From assembly GCF_040362915.1 (NCBI RefSeq), contig NZ_AP029612.1, forward strand, positions 1,426,001 through 1,490,000: 64,000 nt of DNA, given 5' to 3'. The stretch's first letter is position 1. The number at the start of each line of letters is the position of its first letter. Below, piece after piece: positions 28,678 to 37,470 of the stretch. A model generated the notes under the pieces. The model was given only the letters and a program-made list of their open reading frames with translations. It was not told the origin of the DNA and did no database searches. A program made the position numbers and the translations under genes. The stretch comes from Sediminibacterium sp. KACHI17. Its GTDB lineage: Bacteria; Bacteroidota; Bacteroidia; Chitinophagales; Chitinophagaceae.

Positions 28678-29907
28678 CTATATTATTTCAATCTCGGGAA
28701 GTGGGAAAATAAACTTGCCTCCGTTTGCAATGTATTCCTTTTCTCTTGACAAAATATTGTCTTTGAAATGCCACGGAAGTACTAAAAAGTAATCTGGATT
28801 CATAGATTTTGCTTCTTTTTCAGATATAATAGGAATTAATGTACCAGGAGTATAAGTGCCGAATTTATCAGGATTAACTTCTGCAATAAAGGGGATTTCA
28901 TTTTCGGTAAGACCACAGAATTGTAACAATACGTTTCCTTTTGTACTAGCCCCATATCCAAATACCTTTTTCCCATCTGCTACAAGTGCTTTAATCAAGT
29001 CGGTTAAATTTTTTCGATGGTTAAATACCCGCTGTTCAAACTGTCTATATGGAATAGGAGTATCTAGTTGCATGTCCTCTTCTTGCTTCAAAAGCCAATT
29101 GATGAGAGGTGTATTTGACTTATACGATGCATTAACTTTACATACAGTTACAGCAAAACTACCACCGTTTATAGCATTCATCTGAACATCAATAACACGC
29201 AATCCACATGACTCAACAATATTTTTAACAACTTTGAATGAGTAAAACTCAAGATGTTCATGACAGATAGTATCATAGCTATTAGTTCTCAACATACTTG
29301 GCATATAGCTTTGTTCAAAATGCCAAATACCTTCATCATCTAGACAACTTTCAATATCATTTACGAAGTCTAGTGGTCTTTCTAAATCATAGAACATAGC
29401 TATTGATGTGATAATCTTCGCCTTCGTGTTTGGAAACTTGGCATGAAACTTATCTGCGGTAAAAAAGTCAGGTATCAGACTAATCTCATCCGTATAATAT
29501 TGCTTAAATTTAAGACCTGTAGGATCTATTCCTACCTTTTTATGCTTACCACTATATGCCTTAAGTGATGTGGCATCATTGCTTCCTATATCAATAACTA
29601 AATCATTTTCAGATAAGCTAACAAGTTTCTCAAGTGTTTTAATCTTTTGTTGCAAGTGAGCAACCATAGAAGCATTAAGCCCTGAACGATAGCCATAATT
29701 ATCCCCATACATCTCGTCTAGGCTGTATGATTGCTTCATTTGAAGCAGCCCACTATCTGGACACCAAACCAGCTCAACGGGTCCTTTTGTAATTTTATCT
29801 TCTTTGTTTTTAGGAAATACACCTGTAAGATATTGTTCCCCTAATGACAAAACTGTTATCAAGTGTGAGCTTTCGCTAATGCGACATTTTGAGATTTCTG
29901 TATACAT
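28678..29907 (-). CDS. C-methyltransferase-domain protein (TylC3-like sugar methyltransferase family)
   Basis: A 409-aa protein with the three-part arrangement of the sugar C-methyltransferase family: an N-terminal small domain, a central SAM domain (LVIDIGSNDATSLKAYSG, about residue 100) with CHEHLEFYS (about 216-224, catalytic His/Glu region), and a C-terminal domain with VFGYGASTKGNVLLQ (about 313-327). In typical members the N-terminal domain binds zinc through two CxxC pairs; here they read C8-RIS and C49-PDS, so the second Cys of each pair is serine. It is predicted to methylate a keto-sugar carbon or a related position. The substrate is unknown. Confidence 0.82.
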   Translation of the reverse strand: MYTEISKCRISESSHLITVLSLGEQYLTGVFPKNKEDKITKGPVELVWCPDSGLLQMKQSYSLDEMYGDNYGYRSGLNASMVAHLQQKIKTLEKLVSLSENDLVIDIGSNDATSLKAYSGKHKKVGIDPTGLKFKQYYTDEISLIPDFFTADKFHAKFPNTKAKIITSIAMFYDLERPLDFVNDIESCLDDEGIWHFEQSYMPSMLRTNSYDTICHEHLEFYSFKVVKNIVESCGLRVIDVQMNAINGGSFAVTVCKVNASYKSNTPLINWLLKQEEDMQLDTPIPYRQFEQRVFNHRKNLTDLIKALVADGKKVFGYGASTKGNVLLQFCGLTENEIPFIAEVNPDKFGTYTPGTLIPIISEKEAKSMNPDYFLVLPWHFKDNILSREKEYIANGGKFIFPLPEIEII

Positions 29908-29924
29908 TAATTTTAATATTTGAA

Positions 29925-30710
29925 CTATGTTAAGTTATAATCATCCCATCTAGCAATATTTTCTCCTCTTTCGATAATATCTTTTCTAGCGTTCGGTAAG
30001 CCGTCTCCTATAAAATTAAACAAATTAGCAGTTGCAACTGCACTTACTCCATTTATTTTAAGTCCGTTAATCAAGTGTTCACTATTACCTGCACCTCCTG
30101 CAATAATTAGCGGTTTGTTGATAATGCCTGCATATTTTATTATAGTTTCAAAATCATAGCCAAATCCAGTACCATCCTTATCAATAGAATTTAGATAAAT
30201 TTCTCCAATATCAAGTGTTTCTAAATACTGTAAGTATTCACCGAGTAACATATCGATTTGTTTATTTCCGTCTGCAATAAAAACTTGATGAAGACCATTT
30301 ATAATCTTGTAGTCAACTGAAGCTACGACACTTTGTGATCCAAAATTTTTTGTTATATTTTTTACAACTTCAATATTTTCTACGAGTAAACTATTCAAAA
30401 TTATTTTATCTGCCCCGCTTTTAAATAAAAGCTCAGCATCTGCTTCAGTTCTTATTCCTCCACCTGCACACAGTGGTATAAAAATATCATTAGTAAGTTC
30501 AGTAAGCATTGCTGCAAAATCAGCAACTTTTTTATCACCACGACCTGCATTAATAACTATGAGTTCATCCAATGAAAAAGCGATCTTCTGGAATTTGTAA
30601 TTTTTTTCCAGCCATGTAAGATTCCCAACTTTTTGTAAACGAAAGTTTCGGCTTTGATTAAAAATCCCATCTGAATAGATAAGAGAGAAAATAATTCTTT
30701 TTCGGAGCAT
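29925..30710 (-). CDS. HisF-like ammonia-channel subunit of sugar amidotransferase
   Basis: A 261-aa TIM-barrel protein homologous to the cyclase subunit of imidazole glycerol phosphate synthase. The C-terminal phosphate loops (SIDKDGTGFGYD, IAGGAGNSEH) are kept and the second catalytic Asp is present (D133 in VASVDYK), but Asp11 of HisF is replaced by Ile11 (FSLIYSDG). Loss of that residue argues against histidine biosynthesis. In P. aeruginosa O-antigen and similar clusters, HisH2/HisF2 deliver ammonia to a WbpG-type amidotransferase that makes an acetamidino sugar. HisH-like and WbpG-like genes are immediately upstream here. Confidence 0.9.
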   Translation of the reverse strand: MLRKRIIFSLIYSDGIFNQSRNFRLQKVGNLTWLEKNYKFQKIAFSLDELIVINAGRGDKKVADFAAMLTELTNDIFIPLCAGGGIRTEADAELLFKSGADKIILNSLLVENIEVVKNITKNFGSQSVVASVDYKIINGLHQVFIADGNKQIDMLLGEYLQYLETLDIGEIYLNSIDKDGTGFGYDFETIIKYAGIINKPLIIAGGAGNSEHLINGLKINGVSAVATANLFNFIGDGLPNARKDIIERGENIARWDDYNLT

Positions 30711-31322
30711 TTATAAAAGATCAATAAAATTTTTCAAAAGTTTTAATCCATTCTGTTGACTCAATTCTGGATGAAATTGCACACCAACGATATTGTCAAC
30801 TTCAAAACTAGCAATAAAATCACTGCCATAATTACACATACTTTGATTAATATTCACTTCACTTGTCATTCTATAACTATGTGTAAAGTAAAAATCAGAG
30901 GCTTTATCAAGTCCTCGATAAAGTTTTGAATTAGGATGACTGAATACCTGATTAAATCCAACATGCGGTATCGCTAAATTTTCTTCATTAAAACGAAGTA
31001 CTTTACCATTTATAAAACCTAACCCTGCATTTACACCATCTTCAGTACTTGACAATCCGAGTAACTGCATACCAAGACAAATACCTAACAAGGGTTTTTT
31101 TCCATACTGGACAACTTCTTTAAGCATTATATCTATTTGTTGACTTCTGATGCGATCCATAGCTTTACCAAATGCTCCTACCCCAGGAAGAATCAATTTA
31201 TCTGCTTTCTTGATATCATCATATTTTGCGGATATAATTATTTCATCAACTCCTAAGTATCGTAATGTACTTGTAACTGAATGCAAATTTCCCATTCCAT
31301 AGTCAAGTACAACTATTTTCAT
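30711..31322 (-). CDS. HisH-like glutaminase subunit
   Basis: A 203-aa class I glutamine amidotransferase. The nucleophile elbow is GICLGMQ with Cys82, and the His-Glu pair is in VQFHPELS (H184, E186), so the triad is complete. It begins KIVVLDYGMGNLHSV as in HisH. It should hydrolyse glutamine and pass ammonia through the HisF-like barrel encoded directly downstream with no gap. Its start overlaps the stop of the amidotransferase gene by 4 bases. The pair plus the amidotransferase form an acetamidino-forming module. Confidence 0.92.
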   Translation of the reverse strand: MKIVVLDYGMGNLHSVTSTLRYLGVDEIIISAKYDDIKKADKLILPGVGAFGKAMDRIRSQQIDIMLKEVVQYGKKPLLGICLGMQLLGLSSTEDGVNAGLGFINGKVLRFNEENLAIPHVGFNQVFSHPNSKLYRGLDKASDFYFTHSYRMTSEVNINQSMCNYGSDFIASFEVDNIVGVQFHPELSQQNGLKLLKNFIDLL

Positions 31323-32467
31323 ATTTCAAAATTTTCTCCAGTAATAAACTTAGGTTCCCATATGCCATTAACCTTTTCAAAAAGGTTTTTGTTAGCATAT
31401 TTATCTAAAACAGCATCAAATTCCTGCTTTGTCATTTTGTAGTAATCGAGATAAGTATCAATAAGATGTGCTGGATAAGCGTTATCATACATTCGTACAA
31501 GATTTATGGCTTGGTCCCGAGTCATAGCCCCTCTTCTTATTTCAATTCCTGCGTCTTGAGTAGCACGGCCGAAACCAAATTTCAAATACATTAAATAAGC
31601 ATGTAAGGCATATAATGCTTGGTCGTTTTGAGCAAAATTGGTGAAAGTGTCGTCGTTACCATCTTCTTTTTCGATCAAACCACAGTTTTCTTTGGCTACC
31701 ACATAATTTCGATAAGAATCCCATGGTTCAAAATATGACCAATGAGTAAAAGAAAGGCCTACTTCTGCAATTTGGTCTTCGGAAGGAAACTTAAAAAAAG
31801 CCAGATCGGATTCCGAGATATCAGAGTCTTGTTTAATCCTGTCAAATACTTTTTGATGTCCCCCTTCTAGGTATACTCTCCGCATATAATCGATATCATA
31901 CAAAGCCCGGTATTTACTTTCCGTAGAACCCCCATACTCGATCTCACCATCTTCTCCGTAAAAAAGGAGGGGTATTTTAAAATTTATAGCTGTTTTGATG
32001 ACTGCCGTATGGATAGCTATTAGCCAACCGTAGTATGGAAATCCCTTCTCAATAAAACCATACTTGTTTAGTCTATCAAGAACTTTGGGATTTGGACTCA
32101 AGTGAATATGATTATAACCCGACTTAATAAAATTGAGTAAGTTTTTATCCCCAATTTCTAATGCAAGTGCTGGTCTTACTGTTACGGCTAGTGGATTCAT
32201 TCCATATTTATGCTTTAGATTATATGCCACATAAGAACCGTCTTTCCCGCCGCTTACAGGTACAATGCAATCAAATTCATTTGTTTTTGATCTATACTTA
32301 TTAAGTAAATCAACTAACTCTTTTTGCCTTTCCGAAAAATCAAATGTCTTTTTTTCTTCCATCCATTGGCAAGCATTACACCAACCTCTTTCATCAAATG
32401 AAATACGAGGTCTGGTCGACATATTAAGACAATTGCTACACCAGAAAATTTTTTGTTTATTACTCAT
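31319..32467 (-). CDS. N-acetyl sugar amidotransferase (WbpG / PtmG-like)
   Basis: A 382-aa PP-loop ATPase. The signature SGGKDGS spans residues 72-78. The N-terminus has paired cysteines C10-x2-C13 and C30-x2-C33, a likely metal site typical of the family. Members adenylate an N-acetyl group and replace oxygen with ammonia supplied by HisH/HisF, giving an acetamidino sugar. In C. jejuni the homologue PtmG is associated with acetamidino-legionaminic acid; WbpG acts on a UDP-ManNAc3NAc-uronic acid. The position directly after PtmA-like and LegF genes favours a legionaminic-acid substrate. The chemistry is inferred from family and context. Confidence 0.88.
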   Translation of the reverse strand: MSNKQKIFWCSNCLNMSTRPRISFDERGWCNACQWMEEKKTFDFSERQKELVDLLNKYRSKTNEFDCIVPVSGGKDGSYVAYNLKHKYGMNPLAVTVRPALALEIGDKNLLNFIKSGYNHIHLSPNPKVLDRLNKYGFIEKGFPYYGWLIAIHTAVIKTAINFKIPLLFYGEDGEIEYGGSTESKYRALYDIDYMRRVYLEGGHQKVFDRIKQDSDISESDLAFFKFPSEDQIAEVGLSFTHWSYFEPWDSYRNYVVAKENCGLIEKEDGNDDTFTNFAQNDQALYALHAYLMYLKFGFGRATQDAGIEIRRGAMTRDQAINLVRMYDNAYPAHLIDTYLDYYKMTKQEFDAVLDKYANKNLFEKVNGIWEPKFITGENFEI

Positions 32468-32492
32468 AGTTACAAGTTAAAAAATTAATCTA

Positions 32493-33233
32493 TCAAATTG
32501 CAGTCCAACCACCGTCAATAATCAAATTGTGACCTGTAATATACGATGCGGAGTCACTCAATAAGAAGACTACACTAGGCGATATATCCTCAGGACACCC
32601 CATACGTCTCATGGGAACTTTTTGATTATAATTTTGAACAAATAGTTCTGGTTGTCTGTCATAAATTCCCCCAGGCGATACACAATTAACACGGATCCCG
32701 AATTTACCATAGTAAGAAGCAAGATATCGTGAAAAATTTATAATACCTCCTTTAATAGCCGAGTAAGCGGCTGGCATGGTCATATCACTACCTTCATACA
32801 CATTAAAGTCGGGTCCCACCACACCGTAGATTGAAGATATATTAACTAAAGACCCAAAACCTTGCTCCTTCATAACAGACAAAACAGCTTGCGAACAAAT
32901 AAATACACTGTTCATTTGGAGATTTACATTCTTTTCCCATGATACGGCAGGTATATCTTCAAATTTTTTCCCCCAATCATTTGTTCTCGGATACGCATTA
33001 TTAACCCAACCATCTATTCTACCTTCAAGTGAAAGTACCTGTTTTATGAGTTCATGTACTGATTCTGCATCAGTAACGTCACAATTCAGCTCTCCATTCG
33101 TTAAGTTATTAGAAGCGTTAATATCAGCATTTACAACTATTGCCCCTTCTCTTCTTAATAAGGTTATGATACTTTTTCCAATAAGGCCACTTCCACCAGT
33201 AACGACAATCACCTTTTTTTCAACTATTTGCAT
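32493..33233 (-). CDS. ptmA: SDR oxidoreductase, PtmA-like
   Basis: A 246-aa classical SDR: NAD(P) motif TGGSGLIG (12-19), NNAYPR (78-83) in the place of NNAG, and catalytic Y157-x3-K161 (YSAIK). The NNAYPR variant and the location between a Gfo/Idh gene and the amidotransferase match Campylobacter PtmA of the flagellin legionaminic-acid locus, where it is thought to act with PtmF early in precursor synthesis. Its 5' end overlaps the PtmF-like gene by 14 bases. The exact substrate is not established from sequence. Confidence 0.82.
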   Translation of the reverse strand: MQIVEKKVIVVTGGSGLIGKSIITLLRREGAIVVNADINASNNLTNGELNCDVTDAESVHELIKQVLSLEGRIDGWVNNAYPRTNDWGKKFEDIPAVSWEKNVNLQMNSVFICSQAVLSVMKEQGFGSLVNISSIYGVVGPDFNVYEGSDMTMPAAYSAIKGGIINFSRYLASYYGKFGIRVNCVSPGGIYDRQPELFVQNYNQKVPMRRMGCPEDISPSVVFLLSDSASYITGHNLIIDGGWTAI

Positions 33234-34146
33234 GATTAGCTATTGTTAAAACTTTAATGGCATTTGTAAAATCATTTATTGATGTGTTAGATGGCAATAC
33301 ATCATTTATAAAATATTTCATTTGCTCTTTATAAGTATCTACCATATTGAAGTCAGATTTGAATAATGGAATATTACTACTAGAAAGCACAACACTATTA
33401 CTTAAAAGATTTACAAATATGGTAAATTCTTCTGCTACTATCTCAATTGTTCTTTTTGCATCTCGTCTAAAATAATTCAACACAATACTTGTAGAATATT
33501 CAGGATACTTTAGAATAAAATGTGCACTATCAACTGAACTTATTTTAAGGGATGATACCGATCTTTTTTCTGCAATAACAGATATCGGAAATCCAAAAAT
33601 CCAAGTACAATAATCCAATTCATGGATTAAATCAAGATGTACACCTCCCCCCATTTCAACATTCGCGCTGTAAATTTTCCGAAAATCTTTATTAGGACGC
33701 CATTCGGGAAGATACGATCCACAATATATATTAACTTCATTGATACGTACTACTGACTCGGAAAGATATTTTTTTAAAAACTTAATCGCAGGGTGAAAAC
33801 GCATGTTACATGCTACATAAGTTGTTAGACCATACTCATCCAATAAACTTTGAATTTTACTTGCCCCAGATACATCTGATATCACGGGTTTTTCAATAAA
33901 CAACGGCAAACGCCTTTTAATCATCTCAATTATGGAATTTTCATGTTCACTAGTAATATTTGAAATTATTCCAAAATCAATATTAGAAGGTAGCTCACTA
34001 TAATTGTAAATATTTTTAACACTACGATATATAGGAGCATCTTTTGTAGTCCGGATAGCATATATGTCAGCTCTAGGATTAAGCGACAGAATTGCATCTA
34101 CATGTTTTCTTCCGATAGACCCAAGTCCTTCTATCAATACTTTCAC
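33220..34146 (-). CDS. ptmF: Gfo/Idh/MocA oxidoreductase, PtmF-like
   Basis: A 308-aa protein with an N-terminal Rossmann fold (GLGSIGRKH, 7-15) and the EKP motif (LFIEKPVIS, about 86-94) that marks the family's catalytic lysine, followed by an alpha/beta C-terminal domain (GGGVHLDLIHELDY, about 171-184; conserved His/Asp). In Campylobacter ptmF neighbours ptmE, ptmB and ptmA, and the same set is present here in a slightly different order, so a role in making the GDP-linked precursor of legionaminic acid is likely. Substrate assignment is by synteny. Confidence 0.8.
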   Translation of the reverse strand: MKVLIEGLGSIGRKHVDAILSLNPRADIYAIRTTKDAPIYRSVKNIYNYSELPSNIDFGIISNITSEHENSIIEMIKRRLPLFIEKPVISDVSGASKIQSLLDEYGLTTYVACNMRFHPAIKFLKKYLSESVVRINEVNIYCGSYLPEWRPNKDFRKIYSANVEMGGGVHLDLIHELDYCTWIFGFPISVIAEKRSVSSLKISSVDSAHFILKYPEYSTSIVLNYFRRDAKRTIEIVAEEFTIFVNLLSNSVVLSSSNIPLFKSDFNMVDTYKEQMKYFINDVLPSNTSINDFTNAIKVLTIANHANS

Positions 34147-34856
34147 AGTTCGAAATCTAGTTTATTGTTTATCATCAAGTATTCCATAACATCAAAGTCA
34201 ATAGGATGATCAAGATCAAAACATATATGCGGCATAATATATACCATTGCACGTTCACTTATAGTTTTAGGCTCAGGCACATCAAAGAAAACTCGCCTGA
34301 AAAAATAGAATGACGCATTCATGTCATATACAACTGGTGCTGATTGTCTTGTAACCGAGTCTCCTTTTTTTACTAGCGAGTAATAACCATTTACCTGTTG
34401 TTCAACCATATTAAAATATGGATTTCGATTTGCTTTGTTAACAGAAAAAAGGTTTAATGCTTCATTATCGGATTGTATTGCATTAAATGCTTCTTGAAGA
34501 TCTTTAAGATTTCGCAGTGGAGATGAAACATCAAGATCGAGAATATAATCATACTTTACACCCCTTACATTTTCTTCATGTAAAAGAAGATGTTTGATAG
34601 TTTCCATTTTACCGGCAGAATCAGATGAAATATTTTCTGGCCGCATATATGATGTAGTCAATCCGAAAGAAGCGCAGGTTGATTTTATCTCATCGCTATC
34701 TGTAGAAAGAGCTATATCACAATCATATAATGTGGCAAAAGCTCTTGCATGTTCAATTGTATACGCAATCAAGGCTTTACCATTAATATTCTTAATATTT
34801 TTACCAGGTATACCTTTTGAACCACCTCTTGCGCAAATACTAATAAGAATTTTCAT
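34143..34856 (-). CDS. legF: CMP-legionaminic acid synthetase (LegF/PtmB-like cytidylyltransferase)
   Basis: A 237-aa acylneuraminate cytidylyltransferase. The CTP loop is ICARGGSKGIPGKNIKNING (7-26), and DLDVSSPLRN (about 123-132) is the conserved metal and substrate loop. The enzyme activates a nonulosonic acid with CTP to the CMP-sugar used by transferases. The legionaminic (not sialic) identity is based on the surrounding LegB, LegC, LegG, LegI and PtmE genes. Start and stop overlap both neighbours (base 34856 is shared with PtmE; ATGA overlap at 34143-34146). Confidence 0.88.
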   Translation of the reverse strand: MKILISICARGGSKGIPGKNIKNINGKALIAYTIEHARAFATLYDCDIALSTDSDEIKSTCASFGLTTSYMRPENISSDSAGKMETIKHLLLHEENVRGVKYDYILDLDVSSPLRNLKDLQEAFNAIQSDNEALNLFSVNKANRNPYFNMVEQQVNGYYSLVKKGDSVTRQSAPVVYDMNASFYFFRRVFFDVPEPKTISERAMVYIMPHICFDLDHPIDFDVMEYLMINNKLDFEL

Positions 34857-35902
34857 TAAAGTTTGATATTATTTATATCTATTTTTGCTTTTTCATAATC
34901 ATTCGGACTTCCAATATCAAGCCAGTATCCTGCAAGCGGATACGAATAAACGCGTTTTCCATTTCTGATCATTTCCTCCATTAAATCTGTAGTATTATAA
35001 AAAGTATTCTTAGGTAGTCTAGATAAAATTTCTTTTTTCATTAGATATATACCACCATTTGAATAATAGATATATGAGGGCTTTTCGGTAAATCCTTTCA
35101 CCCATCCGTCTTCAGTTTCAAGTACTGCATAAGGAACATTTACTTGATAGGGTATGGTTACTACTGATAAATCTGCATCATTCTTGAGAAAATCTAGAAA
35201 AAAATGTTCGTAATCAATATTGGTAAGTATGTCGGAATTAGTTACCAATACATAGTCATGATGAAAATTTTCAATTTTTGAAACAGCTCCAATCGTCCCT
35301 AATGGTTCATCTTCTTTTAAATATTTGATATTAATATTTCGACCCAATCCATTGCCAAAATATTCTTCTATTTGTTCCCCTAAATATTTGATTGATATCC
35401 AAAATTCTGTAATACCGTAAAGGCTGAGTCTTGTTACGTTGTGATCTATAATTGGTTTATCGCCAACCTTTAATAAGGGCTTAGGCTTGGTTGCTGTTAG
35501 AGGCATAAGACGCTGCCCCTTACCTCCAGCCATAATCACTACGTCGATAGGAAGAAAAGAACGAAATTCACGAAAATTAATAACATTTATTACTTTTCCG
35601 CTTTTATCAACTACAGGTATTATACGATAATTGTTTTCCCTATATTCGATTATTCGATAAATATCCGTTTCGCCTTTCTGAATAAAATGCGGATTAGGTT
35701 GTATAATTAAATTTACTGATTGAGTTATTTGGACACCTTTTATAAGACCTCGCCTCACATCGCCATCTGTTAAAGCTCCTATCAAGCTGTCATTTTCATC
35801 CAATACGAAAAGAATTGCATCTTTTCCAAGCTGATTCAATTGAACTAGTGCTTGTTCTATTGTATGACTAACAGGAATTAAATGGTCACGAAAAGATGTC
35901 AT
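34856..35902 (-). CDS. ptmE: PtmE-like glucosamine-1-phosphate guanylyltransferase with CBS domains
   Basis: A 348-aa fusion: a pair of CBS domains (residues 1-115, GALTDGDVRRG at about 42-52) followed by a nucleotidyltransferase domain with AGGKGQR (125-131), TKPKPLLKVGDKPI (138-151) and a metal-binding D in VTNSDILT (about 222). The CBS-plus-nucleotidyltransferase fusion is the hallmark of Campylobacter PtmE, which makes the GDP-linked hexosamine precursor of legionaminic acid. It shows the pathway is GDP-linked rather than UDP-linked. The CBS pair may sense an adenine nucleotide. Confidence 0.88.
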   Translation of the reverse strand: MTSFRDHLIPVSHTIEQALVQLNQLGKDAILFVLDENDSLIGALTDGDVRRGLIKGVQITQSVNLIIQPNPHFIQKGETDIYRIIEYRENNYRIIPVVDKSGKVINVINFREFRSFLPIDVVIMAGGKGQRLMPLTATKPKPLLKVGDKPIIDHNVTRLSLYGITEFWISIKYLGEQIEEYFGNGLGRNINIKYLKEDEPLGTIGAVSKIENFHHDYVLVTNSDILTNIDYEHFFLDFLKNDADLSVVTIPYQVNVPYAVLETEDGWVKGFTEKPSYIYYSNGGIYLMKKEILSRLPKNTFYNTTDLMEEMIRNGKRVYSYPLAGYWLDIGSPNDYEKAKIDINNIKL

Positions 35903-36576
35903 TTTTCAATAAATTTTATAAGTTGGAATGCCTCAGCATATTTAACTCCTACTGTAGCTCCTCTGAATATAGCCAGTGCTTCGACATTTCTTAAACTTCT
36001 CGGGAATGGGTGTTCATGAATTTCAGATTCAAAAATATTGAGTATAGAGATTTTTTCATTGAATTGTTCGGTTATATCTATGAAGTAGTTGGGCATGAAC
36101 AATCTTTCCGATAATGCTGGAGCAAACTCTGTTTCAGAAATACATTCATACATTAGTACTTGCTTAATGAATGGGTATCTAAATGACTTAGTACAAGCAA
36201 CTACACTGTCGAACAGATAACGATGATCTGAGTGTGCATCAGAACGATTTATAAGGTAAATTATTTCAGGTTCAATGGATAAAAATATTTTAGAAATTTC
36301 AGGTACCATTGTTATTACTGAAGATGCGCTCAAACTCATGGTTGGGTAACCTAAGTTAAATACCTGTAAAAACCCATATTTTGCTGCCACTATATCTATT
36401 TCTTCCTTTCTCTTAGCAATCCTCTCTTTACTGTATCCTTGGGTTTCGAATATAGACGTTGCTATAATCCAATAAAGTTCATCTCCCTTTTGCTTATGTT
36501 TTAATAATGTACCCCCTGCGCCCAATGTTTCGTCATCAGGATGGGCAGAAACTATAACTACTTTTCTTTTGCTCAT
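35899..36576 (-). CDS. PIG-L/LmbE family N-deacetylase
   Basis: A 225-aa zinc hydrolase with the family's AHPDDE motif (11-16; H12, D15 as ligands and D14 as base) and the second ligand motif HSDH (115-118). Homologues remove N-acetyl groups from GlcNAc-containing metabolites (PIG-L, MshB, BshB). It lies between PtmE and a sugar formyltransferase, with 1-4 base junctions. The natural reading is that it frees an amine on a pathway sugar, which the next enzyme formylates. The substrate could be a GDP-sugar, the free nonulosonate, or the CMP-form; sequence alone does not decide. Confidence 0.85.
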   Translation of the reverse strand: MSKRKVVIVSAHPDDETLGAGGTLLKHKQKGDELYWIIATSIFETQGYSKERIAKRKEEIDIVAAKYGFLQVFNLGYPTMSLSASSVITMVPEISKIFLSIEPEIIYLINRSDAHSDHRYLFDSVVACTKSFRYPFIKQVLMYECISETEFAPALSERLFMPNYFIDITEQFNEKISILNIFESEIHEHPFPRSLRNVEALAIFRGATVGVKYAEAFQLIKFIEK

Positions 36577-37470
36577 TTAAATCAAATATTTGTTTGGGTG
36601 CGGCAATACTGGGAATTCATGTTCAACAAGACATATTGATGAATTTGCTGTCTTTACTTCGATAACGCCGTTTACTACCGACAAAATTTTCCCAGGTTCA
36701 AGATTGAGATCGTAACAGTTACCAGGTGCTACTTTCCATATTTTAACATGATTACCATTTACATTACAGTGAGCCCCAACATAAGGTTTAGTAAGGGCCC
36801 GAACGAGATTACAAATGGTTTCAGTAGACATACGAAAATCAATAGCCCCATCAGCAAAACTTCGTTTTCTCCAGTGGTTGCCTACTGTTCTGTCTTGTGA
36901 CAAGCGTAAATAAGTGCCATTTTTCAACAATTGAATGAAAATATTAATTTGCTCAAGAGCTGTAGAAGTCATTTTCTTGTAAATATCAGAGGCATCATCT
37001 TCAAAATTAATCACAAAAGACTGCTGATGTAAAATGTCACCGCTATCTGCGTCTTCATCCATAAAAAAAAATGTTGACCCGCCTTCAGGTAATCCCAAAA
37101 CTTTGGTCCAAATTAAGGGATGTCTTCCTTTATTCAAAGGTAGCATAGCAGGATGATATCCTACAACACCCAGTGGGGCAGAATTTAAAATCTCTTTTTT
37201 TAACAGATTTGACCAACCAAAACAAAAAATAATATCAGGTAACAACTGACGAATCCACAAAACATTGTTGGGATGATTAATATCATTTACTAATTTATAT
37301 GGTATACCAGCTTCTTCAGCAATGTTAGAAAGATTGCAAAAATCAGCGTTGAATGTAGAATCTGATTTGGTAATTACACCAACTACTGTTTCTCTATTTT
37401 GTATAAGTTGCATTAAAGCAGCCCGAGAAAAATCTACACAGCCAATAAAAACGATTCGCATTATCTGCAA
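36577..37470 (-). CDS. formyltransferase-family enzyme, probable sugar N-formyltransferase
   Basis: A 297-aa protein with an N-terminal formyltransferase domain and a smaller C-terminal domain (about residue 205 on). Catalytic His and Asp are recognisable (H106 in GYHPAMLP; D142 in DEDADSGDIL) with the same 36-residue spacing as in methionyl-tRNA formyltransferase. The third residue, Asn two positions before the His, is Gly104. The RHP-x-IW segment after the loop is also subfamily-specific. Related proteins use N10-formyltetrahydrofolate to formylate amino sugars. Its neighbour is a deacetylase, so a deacetylate-then-formylate step is likely. It is not the housekeeping Fmt, given its context and length. 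Confidence 0.85.
   Translation of the reverse strand: MQIMRIVFIGCVDFSRAALMQLIQNRETVVGVITKSDSTFNADFCNLSNIAEEAGIPYKLVNDINHPNNVLWIRQLLPDIIFCFGWSNLLKKEILNSAPLGVVGYHPAMLPLNKGRHPLIWTKVLGLPEGGSTFFFMDEDADSGDILHQQSFVINFEDDASDIYKKMTSTALEQINIFIQLLKNGTYLRLSQDRTVGNHWRKRSFADGAIDFRMSTETICNLVRALTKPYVGAHCNVNGNHVKIWKVAPGNCYDLNLEPGKILSVVNGVIEVKTANSSICLVEHEFPVLPHPNKYLI

Noticed and set aside
29925..31322. Histidine biosynthesis genes hisF and hisH
   Set aside because: No other his genes are nearby, HisF Asp11 is lost, and the pair follows a WbpG/PtmG-type amidotransferase within a glycan operon.
36577..37470. Housekeeping methionyl-tRNA formyltransferase
   Set aside because: It is inside a glycan operon next to a deacetylase, is shorter than normal Fmt, and lacks the catalytic Asn.
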